A DNA stretch of 64,000 nucleotides, taken from NCBI RefSeq assembly GCF_001278755.1, contig NZ_CP012601.1:2976001-3040000 (forward strand), in the 5' to 3' direction. The translations under genes and the position numbers were made by a program. The notes under the pieces are model-generated. The model searched no databases and was not told the DNA's origin. It saw only the letters and a program-made list of their open reading frames with translations. Shown piece by piece: positions 1 through 8,828 of the stretch (its first letter is position 1; each line of letters starts with the position of its first letter). Source of the DNA: Bacillus sp. FJAT-22090 (GTDB lineage Bacteria > Bacillota > Bacilli > Bacillales_A > Planococcaceae).

Positions 1-621
1 ACCCATGTTGATGTATGTACAAATTACAAAGATGCAGACTTACTCATTTCACATAATAATTATGATCTATTGATATTAGATATTATGCTCCCAGATGGAA
101 CTGGACTAGATTTAGCGAAAAAGGTCCGCACAAAATCAGATGCACCAATCTTTTTTTTAACAGCAAAAGCAAATGATGCAGATAAGCTTCGTGGTTTCAT
201 GTACGGAGCCGATGATTATATTACCAAACCATTTAATCCAATGGAACTCGCAGCTCGCGTAAAAGTGCAGATGAAACGGTATACCTCCTCCTTCTTAAAG
301 CCTTTATCGAAGCAAGTGTTTGACTTTGGTAGGTTCCAATTGAACGTAGCAGCAGCTGAATTGACTGTAGCAGAAGATACTTCTGTTTTAAGCGGAAAAC
401 TTTTTCATTTACTCCAATTCTTTTGCGAACATCCTGGGCAGGTCCTTTCAAAAGAACAAATTTATTCTCAAGTATGGGGAGAAGAGCATTTTATTGATGA
501 TAACACGATAATGGTTCATGTCCGAAAGCTACGAGAAAAAATTGAAGTTAACCCAGGTAACCCTCAACTTATTTTAACTATCCGTGGAGTCGGATACAAA
601 CTCATTAGTAAGGAGAATTAG
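1..621 (+). CDS. OmpR-family response regulator (5' end outside window)
   Basis: The reading frame is open from base 1, so the N-terminus lies upstream of the window. What remains is the receiver domain from before the phosphorylated Asp (in LLILDIMLPDG), the conserved Thr of FFLTAKA, the Lys of YITKPFNP, and then a complete winged-helix OmpR/PhoB DNA-binding domain ending in the typical IRGVGYKL. It ends one base before the ATG of the sensor kinase, so the two are cotranscribed and probably translationally coupled; the kinase ribosome site (AAGGAG) lies inside this gene. It should be a transcription factor phosphorylated by that kinase. The stimulus and target genes cannot be read from the sequence. 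Confidence 0.93.
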   Translation, partial: THVDVCTNYKDADLLISHNNYDLLILDIMLPDGTGLDLAKKVRTKSDAPIFFLTAKANDADKLRGFMYGADDYITKPFNPMELAARVKVQMKRYTSSFLKPLSKQVFDFGRFQLNVAAAELTVAEDTSVLSGKLFHLLQFFCEHPGQVLSKEQIYSQVWGEEHFIDDNTIMVHVRKLREKIEVNPGNPQLILTIRGVGYKLISKEN

Positions 622-622
622 T

Positions 623-2296
623 ATGAGTTTATCAGGGAAAATGACTACACGATTTTTAGCATATTTTGTTATCTTTTATAGTGTATTACTTATTGTGTCT
701 ATCGGACTGATAGTATATTTTGTTTATGATCTAATCGAGAGCAATAGTTACTCTGATATTCGTGAATTAGATGCATTTGAACTTGAGTCCGATTTTACCA
801 AGGATTCAAATGGGGTCTATCATTTATCTCAAAAGTTAATAGATTCAGCGCATGAAAATACAGGACTTGTTCAATTAATCAACAAGAATGGCAAAGTCCT
901 AGCTAGTTCAGAAAATAACAGTAATTGCTGTGAAAGCTACACTTTATCACAATTTGTAGCAATGACAAAAACAAAAGAGGCTTTTGTTTGGGAACAAGGC
1001 GATGGCTTATATATAGTATTTATCGAAAAACATCCTGCCACACAGTTATTATCTATGATAGTTCAAGAAAATATCGGAAGTTTATCGCATGAAACCAAAA
1101 AGAAACTAGATGATGCAGACGCAAGCCTAGAAATCTATACGACAGAAGGTAGACTAAAACAAGTTGTTTATGGTGACAAAAAACAAGCACTCAGTGGGAT
1201 TGAAATACTCGCTAGTTCCCATAACTATTCTGAAAGAAAAGAAGTTGTTGCTTCAGAAATACTTGAAGATGGTACCATCGCTGTCGTCCGAATGAATAAT
1301 TCAAATTATTATCCCTTTGAACCCGCATTTTTAGATGGGATGAAAAAGTTTGGAATAGGACTTCTTTTATTTCACCTCATTCTTTTTTTCTTTACTATTT
1401 TATTCTCTTTTTGGATTGGGAATCGCTTTGGCCGACCTGTTTTATTTTTTCTTAAACGTATCGAAAAGTTAGCCGAGCAAGACTATAAACCTTTAGATGA
1501 TCGTAGATTAAGAACTAAAAAGACCGGACGTTTTAAACGAAAATATCGTGTATACGAAGACATTGATCGATCACTTTCCAGATTAGCAAATACGTTAGAA
1601 GCTAATGAGCGAAAAATAATGCAGACTGAAAAGTTACGCGAAGATTGGATTACTGGTTTGTCACATGATTTAAAAACACCACTTAGTTCTATTTATGGAT
1701 ATTCCACTATGCTTGCTTCTGATGATTATGACTGGTCAAATCTAGAAGTTAAAAATTTTGCAAAGACTATGCAAGAGAAGTCGAACTATATGGATGCTTT
1801 AATAGAAGATTTAACATACACGTATCAATTAAAAAATAATGCAATTGCTATCAATAAAGTCGATGTGAATCTTTTAAGTTTTCTTAAGATGTATGTTAAA
1901 AATTCTGTTTGGGGAGATATACAAGACCCCCAAGGAGACAACCATGCACATGTTTTTATTGATCCAAAATTATTCGAAAGAGTTCTCGATAATTTAGTCG
2001 GAAATGCGATAAAGCATACCCCTATAGGAACAAAAGTATATTTAAAAGTAGACCAAATGAAAGATACTGTTCAATTAACTATTTGGGATGAAGGAAAGGG
2101 AATTCCAAAGGAAGAGCTTGAAAGCCTGTTCGACCGCTACTATCGTGGAACAAATACCACTTCGGAAGTATCAGGAACCGGGTTAGGACTAGCTATAACG
2201 AAACAGCTTGTGGAAGCACACGACGGACAAATACATGTAGAGTCAAGTGACAAAGGAACAATTGTAACGATCATACTGCCCACTTCTGTAAGTTAG
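623..2296 (+). CDS. Membrane sensor histidine kinase partner of the upstream regulator
   Basis: A 557-residue kinase. I chose the ATG at 623 because AAGGAG (609-614) sits at normal distance; an in-frame start further upstream would lie inside the regulator gene. Order: transmembrane helix at about residues 10-37, an extracellular sensor region of about 210 residues, a second helix near residues 250-275, a HAMP-like linker, the HisKA H-box with phospho-acceptor His348 (LSHDLKTP), and an HATPase domain with N-box (LDNLVGNAIKHTP) and G-boxes (DEGKGIP, GTGLGLAI). The sensor region contains a CC pair (NSNCCES), unusual outside the membrane. Function by family: autophosphorylation and phosphotransfer to the adjacent regulator. 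The ligand is unknown. Confidence 0.92.
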   Translation: MSLSGKMTTRFLAYFVIFYSVLLIVSIGLIVYFVYDLIESNSYSDIRELDAFELESDFTKDSNGVYHLSQKLIDSAHENTGLVQLINKNGKVLASSENNSNCCESYTLSQFVAMTKTKEAFVWEQGDGLYIVFIEKHPATQLLSMIVQENIGSLSHETKKKLDDADASLEIYTTEGRLKQVVYGDKKQALSGIEILASSHNYSERKEVVASEILEDGTIAVVRMNNSNYYPFEPAFLDGMKKFGIGLLLFHLILFFFTILFSFWIGNRFGRPVLFFLKRIEKLAEQDYKPLDDRRLRTKKTGRFKRKYRVYEDIDRSLSRLANTLEANERKIMQTEKLREDWITGLSHDLKTPLSSIYGYSTMLASDDYDWSNLEVKNFAKTMQEKSNYMDALIEDLTYTYQLKNNAIAINKVDVNLLSFLKMYVKNSVWGDIQDPQGDNHAHVFIDPKLFERVLDNLVGNAIKHTPIGTKVYLKVDQMKDTVQLTIWDEGKGIPKEELESLFDRYYRGTNTTSEVSGTGLGLAITKQLVEAHDGQIHVESSDKGTIVTIILPTSVS

Positions 2297-2306
2297 TTAG
2301 AAAACT

Positions 2307-2346
2307 AAAAGCATCCATCAATCAAAAATGATTGATGGATGCTTTT
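2307..2346 (+). terminator. Intrinsic terminator after the first two-component system
   Basis: A perfect 18-bp inverted repeat (2307-2324 with 2329-2346) around an AAAA loop, ending in a T run on the plus strand. The minus strand also ends in Ts, so it probably serves the convergent nrd operon too. Confidence 0.9.
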
Positions 2347-2367
2347 TTGATAAAACAAAAACCGTTC

Positions 2368-3405
2368 TTATAAGTCATCAAATCCGTTATCTTGCACATT
2401 TACCTTCACATATTGTCGAGATTTTTGTTCAAAAAAGTCGGTTTTTCCTAAATCTACTTCTTCATAAGCTTTGATCCACTTTAATGGATTTTTGCGATAT
2501 TCGGGGAATGGACGGTCATAGCCTAACTGGTTGCATCGTACATTTGCGTAAAAATAAATATATTCTTCCACGTCCTCTATATCTAAACCGTCTATTTTAT
2601 CACCGATTACCTCACGTGCCCAGTCGACCTCGAGCTGTGCTGCTTCTCGGAAAATCTCCTCCACTTCACTCGCACGCTCAGGAGTATCAAATTGTGGATA
2701 CTCTGTTAATAACTCTTTATAAATCTTTACGAATAAGTCAACATGCAACTGTTCATCCCTATTGATATAGTTAATCATTGTGCTCGTAGCGACCATCTTT
2801 TGATGTCTGGCAAGATGATAGAAAAATGAGAAGCCCGAATAGAAAAACAACCCTTCTAATATGACATCATATACAACAGAGCGCAGTAAGTTATCCACAT
2901 CCGGCTGCTCTGCGAATTCTTCATACCCTTTTAAAACGAAGTCATTTCGCTTTTGCAAAACAGGCTCTGTGCGCCAGAAATCAAATACACGGTTTTGCTC
3001 ATCTTTGGAAACTAAGCTAGAAAGCACATATGAATATGAATGATTATGAATCACTTCCTGCTGCGCTAGAATAATCATCAATGCATTCAAGCTAGAGTCA
3101 GTCAAAAAGTCTGCTACTTTTCCTGCAAAGTCTGTTTGAACACTGTCTAAAAGGGCAAGCAAACCAATTATTTTCAAGAATGCTTCTCGCTCATTATCTG
3201 TTAGCCCCGAAAATTGCTTAATATCATTGCTCATATTAATTTCAAAAGGGGTCCAAAAATTTCCAAGCATTTTTTTATACTTTGGATATGCCCAATTAAA
3301 TCGTACATCGTCCCAGTTTAATATATTGGAACTTTGGCCGTTTACGATACTAGTAGAACGGTTTGGCGCTTCTTTATCCATTAATTTTCTTTTTTCTAAT
3401 TGCAT
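2368..3405 (-). CDS. nrdB: Class I ribonucleotide reductase, beta (radical-generating) subunit
   Basis: A 345-residue ferritin-like beta subunit. All six metal ligands are visible: Asp87 (LLDSVQ), Glu117 and His120 (QQEVIH), Glu184 (ILEGLFF), Glu218 and His221 (RDEQLH). The radical Tyr124 is present in the canonical ExxHxxxY spacing, so this is a tyrosyl-radical enzyme rather than a Tyr-less variant. The C-terminal tail (DNGFDDL) is the usual alpha-binding peptide. It lies 15 bases after the alpha subunit in one operon under a cobalamin riboswitch. Together they reduce ribonucleoside diphosphates to deoxyribonucleotides. No nrdI is adjacent, which leaves open whether the cofactor is Fe or Mn; the symbol could equally be nrdF. 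Confidence 0.93.
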   Translation of the reverse strand: MQLEKRKLMDKEAPNRSTSIVNGQSSNILNWDDVRFNWAYPKYKKMLGNFWTPFEINMSNDIKQFSGLTDNEREAFLKIIGLLALLDSVQTDFAGKVADFLTDSSLNALMIILAQQEVIHNHSYSYVLSSLVSKDEQNRVFDFWRTEPVLQKRNDFVLKGYEEFAEQPDVDNLLRSVVYDVILEGLFFYSGFSFFYHLARHQKMVATSTMINYINRDEQLHVDLFVKIYKELLTEYPQFDTPERASEVEEIFREAAQLEVDWAREVIGDKIDGLDIEDVEEYIYFYANVRCNQLGYDRPFPEYRKNPLKWIKAYEEVDLGKTDFFEQKSRQYVKVNVQDNGFDDL

Positions 3406-3420
3406 ATTAACTTTTCCCCC

Positions 3421-5646
3421 TTAGCTTGAACAAGAATCACAATCGACTAGTTCTACTGAAGTTGATCGAACGTAATAAGTTGTTTTCAGCCCGCTATTCC
3501 ATGCATCTAAGTGTAAATCAAGTAATTCTTTTGCTTTTATTGAGTTTTGAACATATAAATTTAACGAAACACCTTGGTCAATATGGCGTTGACGTGCAGC
3601 ATTTTGTTTTAAAGTCCAGTGTTGATCAATAAAGTAAGCTGATTTATAAAACCACGTAGTCTCCGAATTTAAATCTGGTACAGTAACTGGAATTTTGTAA
3701 TCTTTCTTCTCTTCGGAGTAAAACTTTTGAAAGATAGGATCTATACTCGCCGTGCTTCCTGCTAGAATTGAAGTGGATGAGTTAGGTGCAACTGCCATTA
3801 AATAGCCGTTTCGAATTCCATTTTCAGTGACTTCCTTACGCAGTTCATTCCATTCTTGTCCCTCGTATTGACGTTTTTCAAAATAGGCTCCAGTTTGCCA
3901 ATCTGACCCTTCGAATAAAGGATAGGCCCCCTTCTCTTTCGCCAGTTCGGCAGAAGCTTGAATCGTTAAGAAAGCAACCTTTTCATAAAGTTTATCAGCA
4001 AATTCAACTGCTTCATCTGACTCCCAGCGGATACTATTTAGAGCAAGCAAATGATGCCAACCGAATGTACCAAGGCCAATTCCTCGATAACGAGCATTTG
4101 TACGTTGCGCTTGAGGTACCGGAATCATATTTAAATCAATTACATTATCGAGCATACGCACTTGGATCTTTATCAAACGCTCCAATACATTTTCTGGAAC
4201 CGCTCGTCCTAGATTAATAGAAGATAAATTACAAACTACAAAATCCCCCGCTTTACGTTTTGTCACAATCACATCGTCTTCTAATTGAATGGACTCAAAA
4301 GAGGTAGCACTTTGATTTTGAAAAATTTCTGTACATAGATTACTGCTATAAACCATTCCTTCATGCTTGTTTGGGTTACTACGATTTACTTCATCTCGGT
4401 AAAACATAAATGGTACCCCTGTTTCCAACTGGGAACGCATAATACGTTTTATCAAGTCTATTGCTGGAACAGTTTCGCGTGATAATCGATAATCATTCAC
4501 ACATTCCTCGTATTTTTCTCGGAAAGAACCTTCGCCACGTTTCTCATCGTAGAAATCCTCTAGGGAATAGCCTTTTAATTGTCGTACTTCATGCGGGTCA
4601 AATAGGTGCCACTCTTCTCGTGCGTCTACTTTCTCCATAAATAAATCCGGTAAGCATACCCCTGTAAAGATATCGTGTGCACGAAGACGCTCATCTCCAT
4701 TGTTCAAGCGTAAATCTAAAAATGTAAAAATGTCTTTATGCCAAACATCTAAGTAAACAGCAATCGCACCTTGACGCTGACCAAGCTGATCCACACTAAC
4801 TGCCGTATTGTTTAATTGCTTAATCCATGGAAGTACACCACTAGATGCTCCTATAAAACCTCGAATAGACGACCCTCGACTTCGCACTTTCCCCATATAT
4901 ACTCCGATTCCGCCACCGAATTTAGAAAGGGTCGCTACGTCTGTGTTACTGTCGTATATCCCTTGAAGACTGTCATCAACCGTATCAATAAAACAGCTAG
5001 ATAACTGTCCATGTGGCTTTCCAGCATTTGAAAGTGTTGGTGTTGCTACAGTCATATAAAGGTTACTCATTGCCCAATATGCTTCTTTTATTTTGCCAAT
5101 TCTATTTTCTTTTTCTTCTTTCATTAGCGTCATTGCAATGATTAGCCAACGTTCTTGTGGAAGTTCAACAATTGATTTGTCAAAGTCCCTTGCGACATAA
5201 CGATCGAGTAAAGTTTTAACACCAATATATGTAAATAAAAAATCTCTCTCTGGAACAATTATTTCTGCTAACTGTTGTAATTCATCAAACGAATAGGCTT
5301 CCGTCAAACGAATGTCGTAAATTCCATTAGCAGCTTGGAGTTGTACATTGCTAGCAAATTTACTGTAAACATTATTAGATGTTGTTTTTCTTTGACTAGC
5401 GACTTGTTCATATACATGTGCCAAATGAATGCGCGCCGCAACAAAAGTCCAATACGTTTCTTGTTCATCTAAAAAACTTAATGCTTCCAAAGACATCGAC
5501 TTAGACCAAGCAGAGGTGGTACCCTCCGGATTCTTCTTCATCCATCTTTCATGTGATTTAATGAGTGGTGCCATATTGTCTTCTCCGAATTCTTTTACTA
5601 AATGGTGGAGTACCTCCTGTTTTTCTGTAAAGGTAATTGATGTCAT
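3421..5646 (-). CDS. nrdA: Class I ribonucleotide reductase, alpha (catalytic) subunit
   Basis: A 741-residue catalytic subunit. The ATG at 5646 is preferred over a longer in-frame start because a strong AGGAGG lies just upstream (about 5655). Visible: the first redox Cys (QLSSCFIDT), the glycine-rich substrate loop (FGGGIGVYMG), the active-site Asn-Leu-Cys-x-Glu (SNLCTEI), the second redox Cys (VVCNLSSINL), and a C-terminal CxxC tail (DCDSCSS) that accepts electrons from a redoxin. I see no ATP-cone at the N-terminus, so allosteric activity control of the usual type appears absent. It is first in the operon with the beta subunit, about 60 bases downstream of a riboswitch terminator, so expression should fall when cobalamin is plentiful. 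Confidence 0.94.
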   Translation of the reverse strand: MTSITFTEKQEVLHHLVKEFGEDNMAPLIKSHERWMKKNPEGTTSAWSKSMSLEALSFLDEQETYWTFVAARIHLAHVYEQVASQRKTTSNNVYSKFASNVQLQAANGIYDIRLTEAYSFDELQQLAEIIVPERDFLFTYIGVKTLLDRYVARDFDKSIVELPQERWLIIAMTLMKEEKENRIGKIKEAYWAMSNLYMTVATPTLSNAGKPHGQLSSCFIDTVDDSLQGIYDSNTDVATLSKFGGGIGVYMGKVRSRGSSIRGFIGASSGVLPWIKQLNNTAVSVDQLGQRQGAIAVYLDVWHKDIFTFLDLRLNNGDERLRAHDIFTGVCLPDLFMEKVDAREEWHLFDPHEVRQLKGYSLEDFYDEKRGEGSFREKYEECVNDYRLSRETVPAIDLIKRIMRSQLETGVPFMFYRDEVNRSNPNKHEGMVYSSNLCTEIFQNQSATSFESIQLEDDVIVTKRKAGDFVVCNLSSINLGRAVPENVLERLIKIQVRMLDNVIDLNMIPVPQAQRTNARYRGIGLGTFGWHHLLALNSIRWESDEAVEFADKLYEKVAFLTIQASAELAKEKGAYPLFEGSDWQTGAYFEKRQYEGQEWNELRKEVTENGIRNGYLMAVAPNSSTSILAGSTASIDPIFQKFYSEEKKDYKIPVTVPDLNSETTWFYKSAYFIDQHWTLKQNAARQRHIDQGVSLNLYVQNSIKAKELLDLHLDAWNSGLKTTYYVRSTSVELVDCDSCSS

Positions 5647-5705
5647 TTTTATTTCCTCCTTGTTTTGATTATGGGTTCTGCTGGAGTGATAGTTGCTTAA
5701 GGACA

Positions 5706-5748
5706 CAAAAAAGCGATGTCCCAAGCCTCTTCGGCTGAGTCATCGCTC
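5706..5748 (-). terminator. Riboswitch expression-platform terminator ahead of nrdA
   Basis: In the minus transcript AGCGATG pairs with CATCGCT, with an inner AGCC/GGCT stem, followed by six Ts. It lies between the cobalamin aptamer and nrdA, in the position of an OFF-switch terminator. Confidence 0.85.
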
Positions 5749-5811
5749 ACATTAAAAAAGTAGGAAACAACAAGACATCTAAAAATTAATTGAGATAGAG
5801 TCCTTCGCCCC

Positions 5812-6012
5812 CACCTCTCAACCCCCGAAGAAAGTGTTGCTTCACCGATGAAAAGGCAGGTCTACTGGCTCATGCTTCACCCTCCTGTCGACCTTCCCAC
5901 GATTTCTCGCAGTGGCTATTTCAACAGTCGTCCACACTTACAGTTGCGGGGACAGCTTCGGCATTTCACCGAATTCCCTTTTAAACCATAAAGGTACCTA
6001 ATTATCGTTCAA
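5812..6012 (-). promoter_or_regulatory. Cobalamin (adenosylcobalamin) riboswitch upstream of nrdAB
   Basis: On the minus strand the conserved core can be read in order: the GGTGAAATGCCGAAGCTG segment, CCCCGCAACTGTAAG (rev. comp. of about 5937-5953), and the B12 box GAGCCAGTAGACCTGCC at 5854-5872. These match the cobalamin riboswitch family closely in sequence and spacing. A terminator hairpin follows at 5706-5748, then nrdA. Family knowledge: ligand binding favours terminator formation. The outer aptamer limits are approximate. Confidence 0.9.
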
Positions 6013-6108
6013 ATACTATATGTTGTGTTATATTCACTTATATACCCTATCATATTGTGTTTAAACTTGTACATAGGAATAAAGTACGTGTCTTTCTTTA
6101 GTCATAAT

Positions 6109-6142
6109 AAAAGGGCAGACAATTCAAAATGTCTGCCCTTTT
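6109..6142 (-). terminator. Terminator of the phosphoesterase-dedA-uppP operon
   Basis: A 12-bp perfect inverted repeat (6109-6120 with 6131-6142) directly after the uppP stop codon, with a T-rich tail on the minus strand. Confidence 0.88.
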
Positions 6143-6143
6143 A

Positions 6144-6971
6144 TTACATAAATACGATAACTGCTAAAATTGCTGCTATCACTAAACGATAGATTGCAAA
6201 TGGCATTAATTTGATGCGAGAAATTAGTTTTAAGAAAAATTTGATGGAAATTAGCGCAAATACAAATGCACTGATAAAGCCTGCTGCATAAAAGCCCATA
6301 TCCCCCATATTAATCTCTTCCCAATTTTTTACCACAGACACTAGACTTGCCCCTGCCATAATTGGAACAGCCATGATGAATGTAAAATCTGCTGCTGTTT
6401 TATGATCCATCCCAAACAGTACCCCACCGGAAATAGTTGCACCTGAGCGAGAGAATCCTGGCCATAAAGACAGACATTGTACTAATCCCACTTTAAATGC
6501 CTTAGCATACGTAATTTGATCCAAGCTATTGATAGACGGTTTTTTCGGACCAAATTTATCCGCAATAATCATAAAAATAGAACCTGCAACTAGACTGTAT
6601 ATAACTGTTTCTACGCCAAATAAATTTTCATCAATAAAATCTTCTAATAATACTCCTAATACTCCTGCAGGAATTATACCAACGATTACATGTAGTAAAT
6701 TAAAACGCTTGCTCGAATTTTCGCTTTCTATCTTATATAATCCTACTAAACTAAATAATCGTTTCCACATAACAACCACTACAGCTAAAATAGAACCAAG
6801 CTGAACGACAATTTTAAATGTATTCGCAGAATACTGACCTAAAAATTCTTCCGTTTTCAACCACATATCATCAACAATAATCATATGCCCTGTAGAAGAA
6901 ACAGGAGCAAACTCTGTCATACCCTCAACAAACCCTAATATAATCGCTTTTAATAATTCTAGAAATTCCAT
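6144..6971 (-). CDS. uppP: Undecaprenyl-diphosphate phosphatase (UppP/BacA)
   Basis: A 275-residue polytopic membrane protein. Both catalytic signatures of the BacA family are present: the N-terminal (E/Q)GxxEFxPVSSTGH box with Glu16, Glu20 and His29, and PGFSRSGAT near residues 170-180. It removes one phosphate from undecaprenyl diphosphate at the outer face of the membrane, recycling the lipid carrier for peptidoglycan and giving bacitracin tolerance. It is the third gene of a minus-strand operon, 9 bases after dedA. Because DedA-family proteins are now known carriers of undecaprenyl phosphate, the operon pairs the phosphatase with a likely flippase. Length is normal. Confidence 0.95.
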   Translation of the reverse strand: MEFLELLKAIILGFVEGMTEFAPVSSTGHMIIVDDMWLKTEEFLGQYSANTFKIVVQLGSILAVVVVMWKRLFSLVGLYKIESENSSKRFNLLHVIVGIIPAGVLGVLLEDFIDENLFGVETVIYSLVAGSIFMIIADKFGPKKPSINSLDQITYAKAFKVGLVQCLSLWPGFSRSGATISGGVLFGMDHKTAADFTFIMAVPIMAGASLVSVVKNWEEINMGDMGFYAAGFISAFVFALISIKFFLKLISRIKLMPFAIYRLVIAAILAVIVFM

Positions 6972-6980
6972 AAGATCTCC

Positions 6981-7583
6981 TTAGTCACGTTTTTTAAAAT
7001 ACCAAACAAGAAATGCAATACCTACTATCGCTAAGATAATATACACTATGTTCGAGTAGATATCCATATACCCTACTATTTCATCCCAATTCTCTCCGAC
7101 TGCTGCTCCTATTGATACTAACACTGTGTTCCATATCAAAGTTCCTAATGTCGTAAACCAGAGGAATAAGCCAAACTTCATATTAGACATCCCTGCTGGA
7201 ATGGATATTAAACTTCTAACAAGTGGCACGAGTCTACCGAAAAAGACTGCCCAAACACCATATTTATCAAACCATGCATCTGCTTTATGAATGTCTTTAA
7301 TAGTCAGTCTTAAAATTTTTCCGTACTTCTGTACAATCTTCTCTAAACGTTCTACGTCTAAAAGTGAGCCAATCCAATATAAAAGAGCTGCTCCAACAAC
7401 GGACCCTGAAGTAGATGCAATAATAATTCCAAGCTTTGTCATTGTTGTTGTTGTAGTCATAAACCCACCGAGCGTTAAAATCACCTCTGATGGGATTGGA
7501 GGGAAGATATTTTCAATTAATATTAAGAAAAATACACCAAAATAACCGTACTGACTAAGCCAGTCCGAAATCCATGCTTCCAT
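6981..7583 (-). CDS. DedA-family membrane protein, likely undecaprenyl-phosphate flippase
   Basis: A 200-residue DedA/VTT-domain protein with the re-entrant loop motif (ENIFPPIPSEVIL) and the conserved Phe-x-Arg...Pro-x-x-Arg cluster (FGRLVPLVRSLISIPAG) of the family, followed by two C-terminal helices and a basic tail. Its ATG overlaps the stop of the metallophosphoesterase (TAATG), so translation is coupled. Established for the family: some DedA proteins (UptA) return undecaprenyl phosphate to the cytoplasmic face. The position next to uppP supports that role here, but other DedA paralogues have different roles in membrane homeostasis, so substrate assignment is inference. Confidence 0.88.
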   Translation of the reverse strand: MEAWISDWLSQYGYFGVFFLILIENIFPPIPSEVILTLGGFMTTTTTMTKLGIIIASTSGSVVGAALLYWIGSLLDVERLEKIVQKYGKILRLTIKDIHKADAWFDKYGVWAVFFGRLVPLVRSLISIPAGMSNMKFGLFLWFTTLGTLIWNTVLVSIGAAVGENWDEIVGYMDIYSNIVYIILAIVGIAFLVWYFKKRD

Positions 7584-8671
7584 TATTTGTTCACGTCCTC
7601 TAGCTTAATGTTTACTGCCCATAATTCCGATTGACTACCTAAGCGAATAGGCGGACCCCAAAATCCAAAACCGGATGATACAATCGCATGCAAGCTTCCT
7701 TTTTGTTTATACCCATAATCTAGCTCAAATACCTTTCTCGTAATAAGATGATTTGGCCACATTTGTCCTCTATGCGTATGACCTGAAACATGAAAATCTA
7801 CCCCTTCCGTTTCAGGTATCAATAAATTCGAAGGTGTATGATCCATAACAAACCAAGGAAGATTATCTTTTTCGGGACGTAATTCAGAAAGCTGCTTTCT
7901 TTCTCTATTCGTCAAATCTTCTCTACCAGTTAAATAGAACGATTCTGCCAACACAATAGTTTCATCTAACAACATATGTACATTAGACGCTTCCATTTCT
8001 TCTACTAATAGAGGAATTTTCTTACCATAGTATTCATGATTGCCGAGTACCCCATATACACCATACGTAGAAGTTAGCTGCTTCATCACTTCTGACATAC
8101 CTTTTTTTACAAACCAAATAGGATCGTCATCAACTAAATCACCAACTAGTAAGATTAAATCAGGCTGCTCTTCGTTTGCTTTTTTCACAAACCTTTTTAA
8201 ATGCGCCTTATTGGATAATAAACCAAGATGGAAATCGGAAGCAACTACTACTTTAAGCTTGTCCAACTTGGAATCCTTTTTGGGTAATTTAATAGATAGC
8301 TCACGAACAACTGGTGTAAATGCATTGAATGTACCAAACGCAAAAATGAAAACAAATAAGAATAAGATTATCCAACCAATTAATTTTACCTGCTCTGGAT
8401 ATACCCAAGTTAAAATTGTTCCAATCGGAAAAAGAATTAGCCCATACTCCATAATTATCATCCAGTAGGATCCCGCAATACTAAATAGCCGCAAGCTATG
8501 ATTGATTCTACCAATAAGAAACCCATAAGCAATAAGTACCCAGACTATACCGAAATACCACTTATTTATAGGAAAGAATGTTTCTAACCAGCTAGAAACT
8601 ACCCATCCAAAATAAAACACTATAGCAGAATACAGGAGAATAGCTATTACAGCACCAGTAATTCTTTTCAT
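7583..8671 (-). CDS. Membrane-anchored calcineurin-like metallophosphoesterase
   Basis: 362 residues: about 120 residues with four hydrophobic helices, then a metallophosphoesterase domain with the metal-binding motifs in order: DFHLG, GDLVDD, GNHEYYG and GHTHRGQ. This matches the YkuE/YaeI type, a family often associated with envelope lipid phosphate hydrolysis. It is first in the operon with dedA and uppP and overlaps dedA by one base. An envelope phosphoester substrate is likely from context, but cannot be named. The promoter must lie in the 157-base divergent gap shared with the Lia genes. Confidence 0.85.
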   Translation of the reverse strand: MKRITGAVIAILLYSAIVFYFGWVVSSWLETFFPINKWYFGIVWVLIAYGFLIGRINHSLRLFSIAGSYWMIIMEYGLILFPIGTILTWVYPEQVKLIGWIILFLFVFIFAFGTFNAFTPVVRELSIKLPKKDSKLDKLKVVVASDFHLGLLSNKAHLKRFVKKANEEQPDLILLVGDLVDDDPIWFVKKGMSEVMKQLTSTYGVYGVLGNHEYYGKKIPLLVEEMEASNVHMLLDETIVLAESFYLTGREDLTNRERKQLSELRPEKDNLPWFVMDHTPSNLLIPETEGVDFHVSGHTHRGQMWPNHLITRKVFELDYGYKQKGSLHAIVSSGFGFWGPPIRLGSQSELWAVNIKLEDVNK

Positions 8672-8719
8672 ATTCAGTTCTCCAATTTATGTATTTTCCA
8701 TTAGTATAGCAGATTATGT

Positions 8720-8743
8720 CTTAGTATTACTAAGTCTCCAGAC
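8720..8743. promoter_or_regulatory. Candidate operator in the liaI / phosphoesterase divergent region
   Basis: Two overlapping perfect inverted repeats lie side by side: CTTAGT-ATT-ACTAAG (8720-8734) and GTCT-CC-AGAC (8734-8743), about 85 bases before the LiaI-like start. They are the only dyads in this gap and are a plausible LiaR site, since LiaR usually autoregulates liaIH. The match is by position and symmetry only. Confidence 0.4.
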
Positions 8744-8828
8744 CGATATGAAAATCATATTCTAGCCCGTTTGGATAAGTTAGCGGAATTGATAAGCTAT
8801 AAATACAAACGAGAGGAGGAACAATCAC

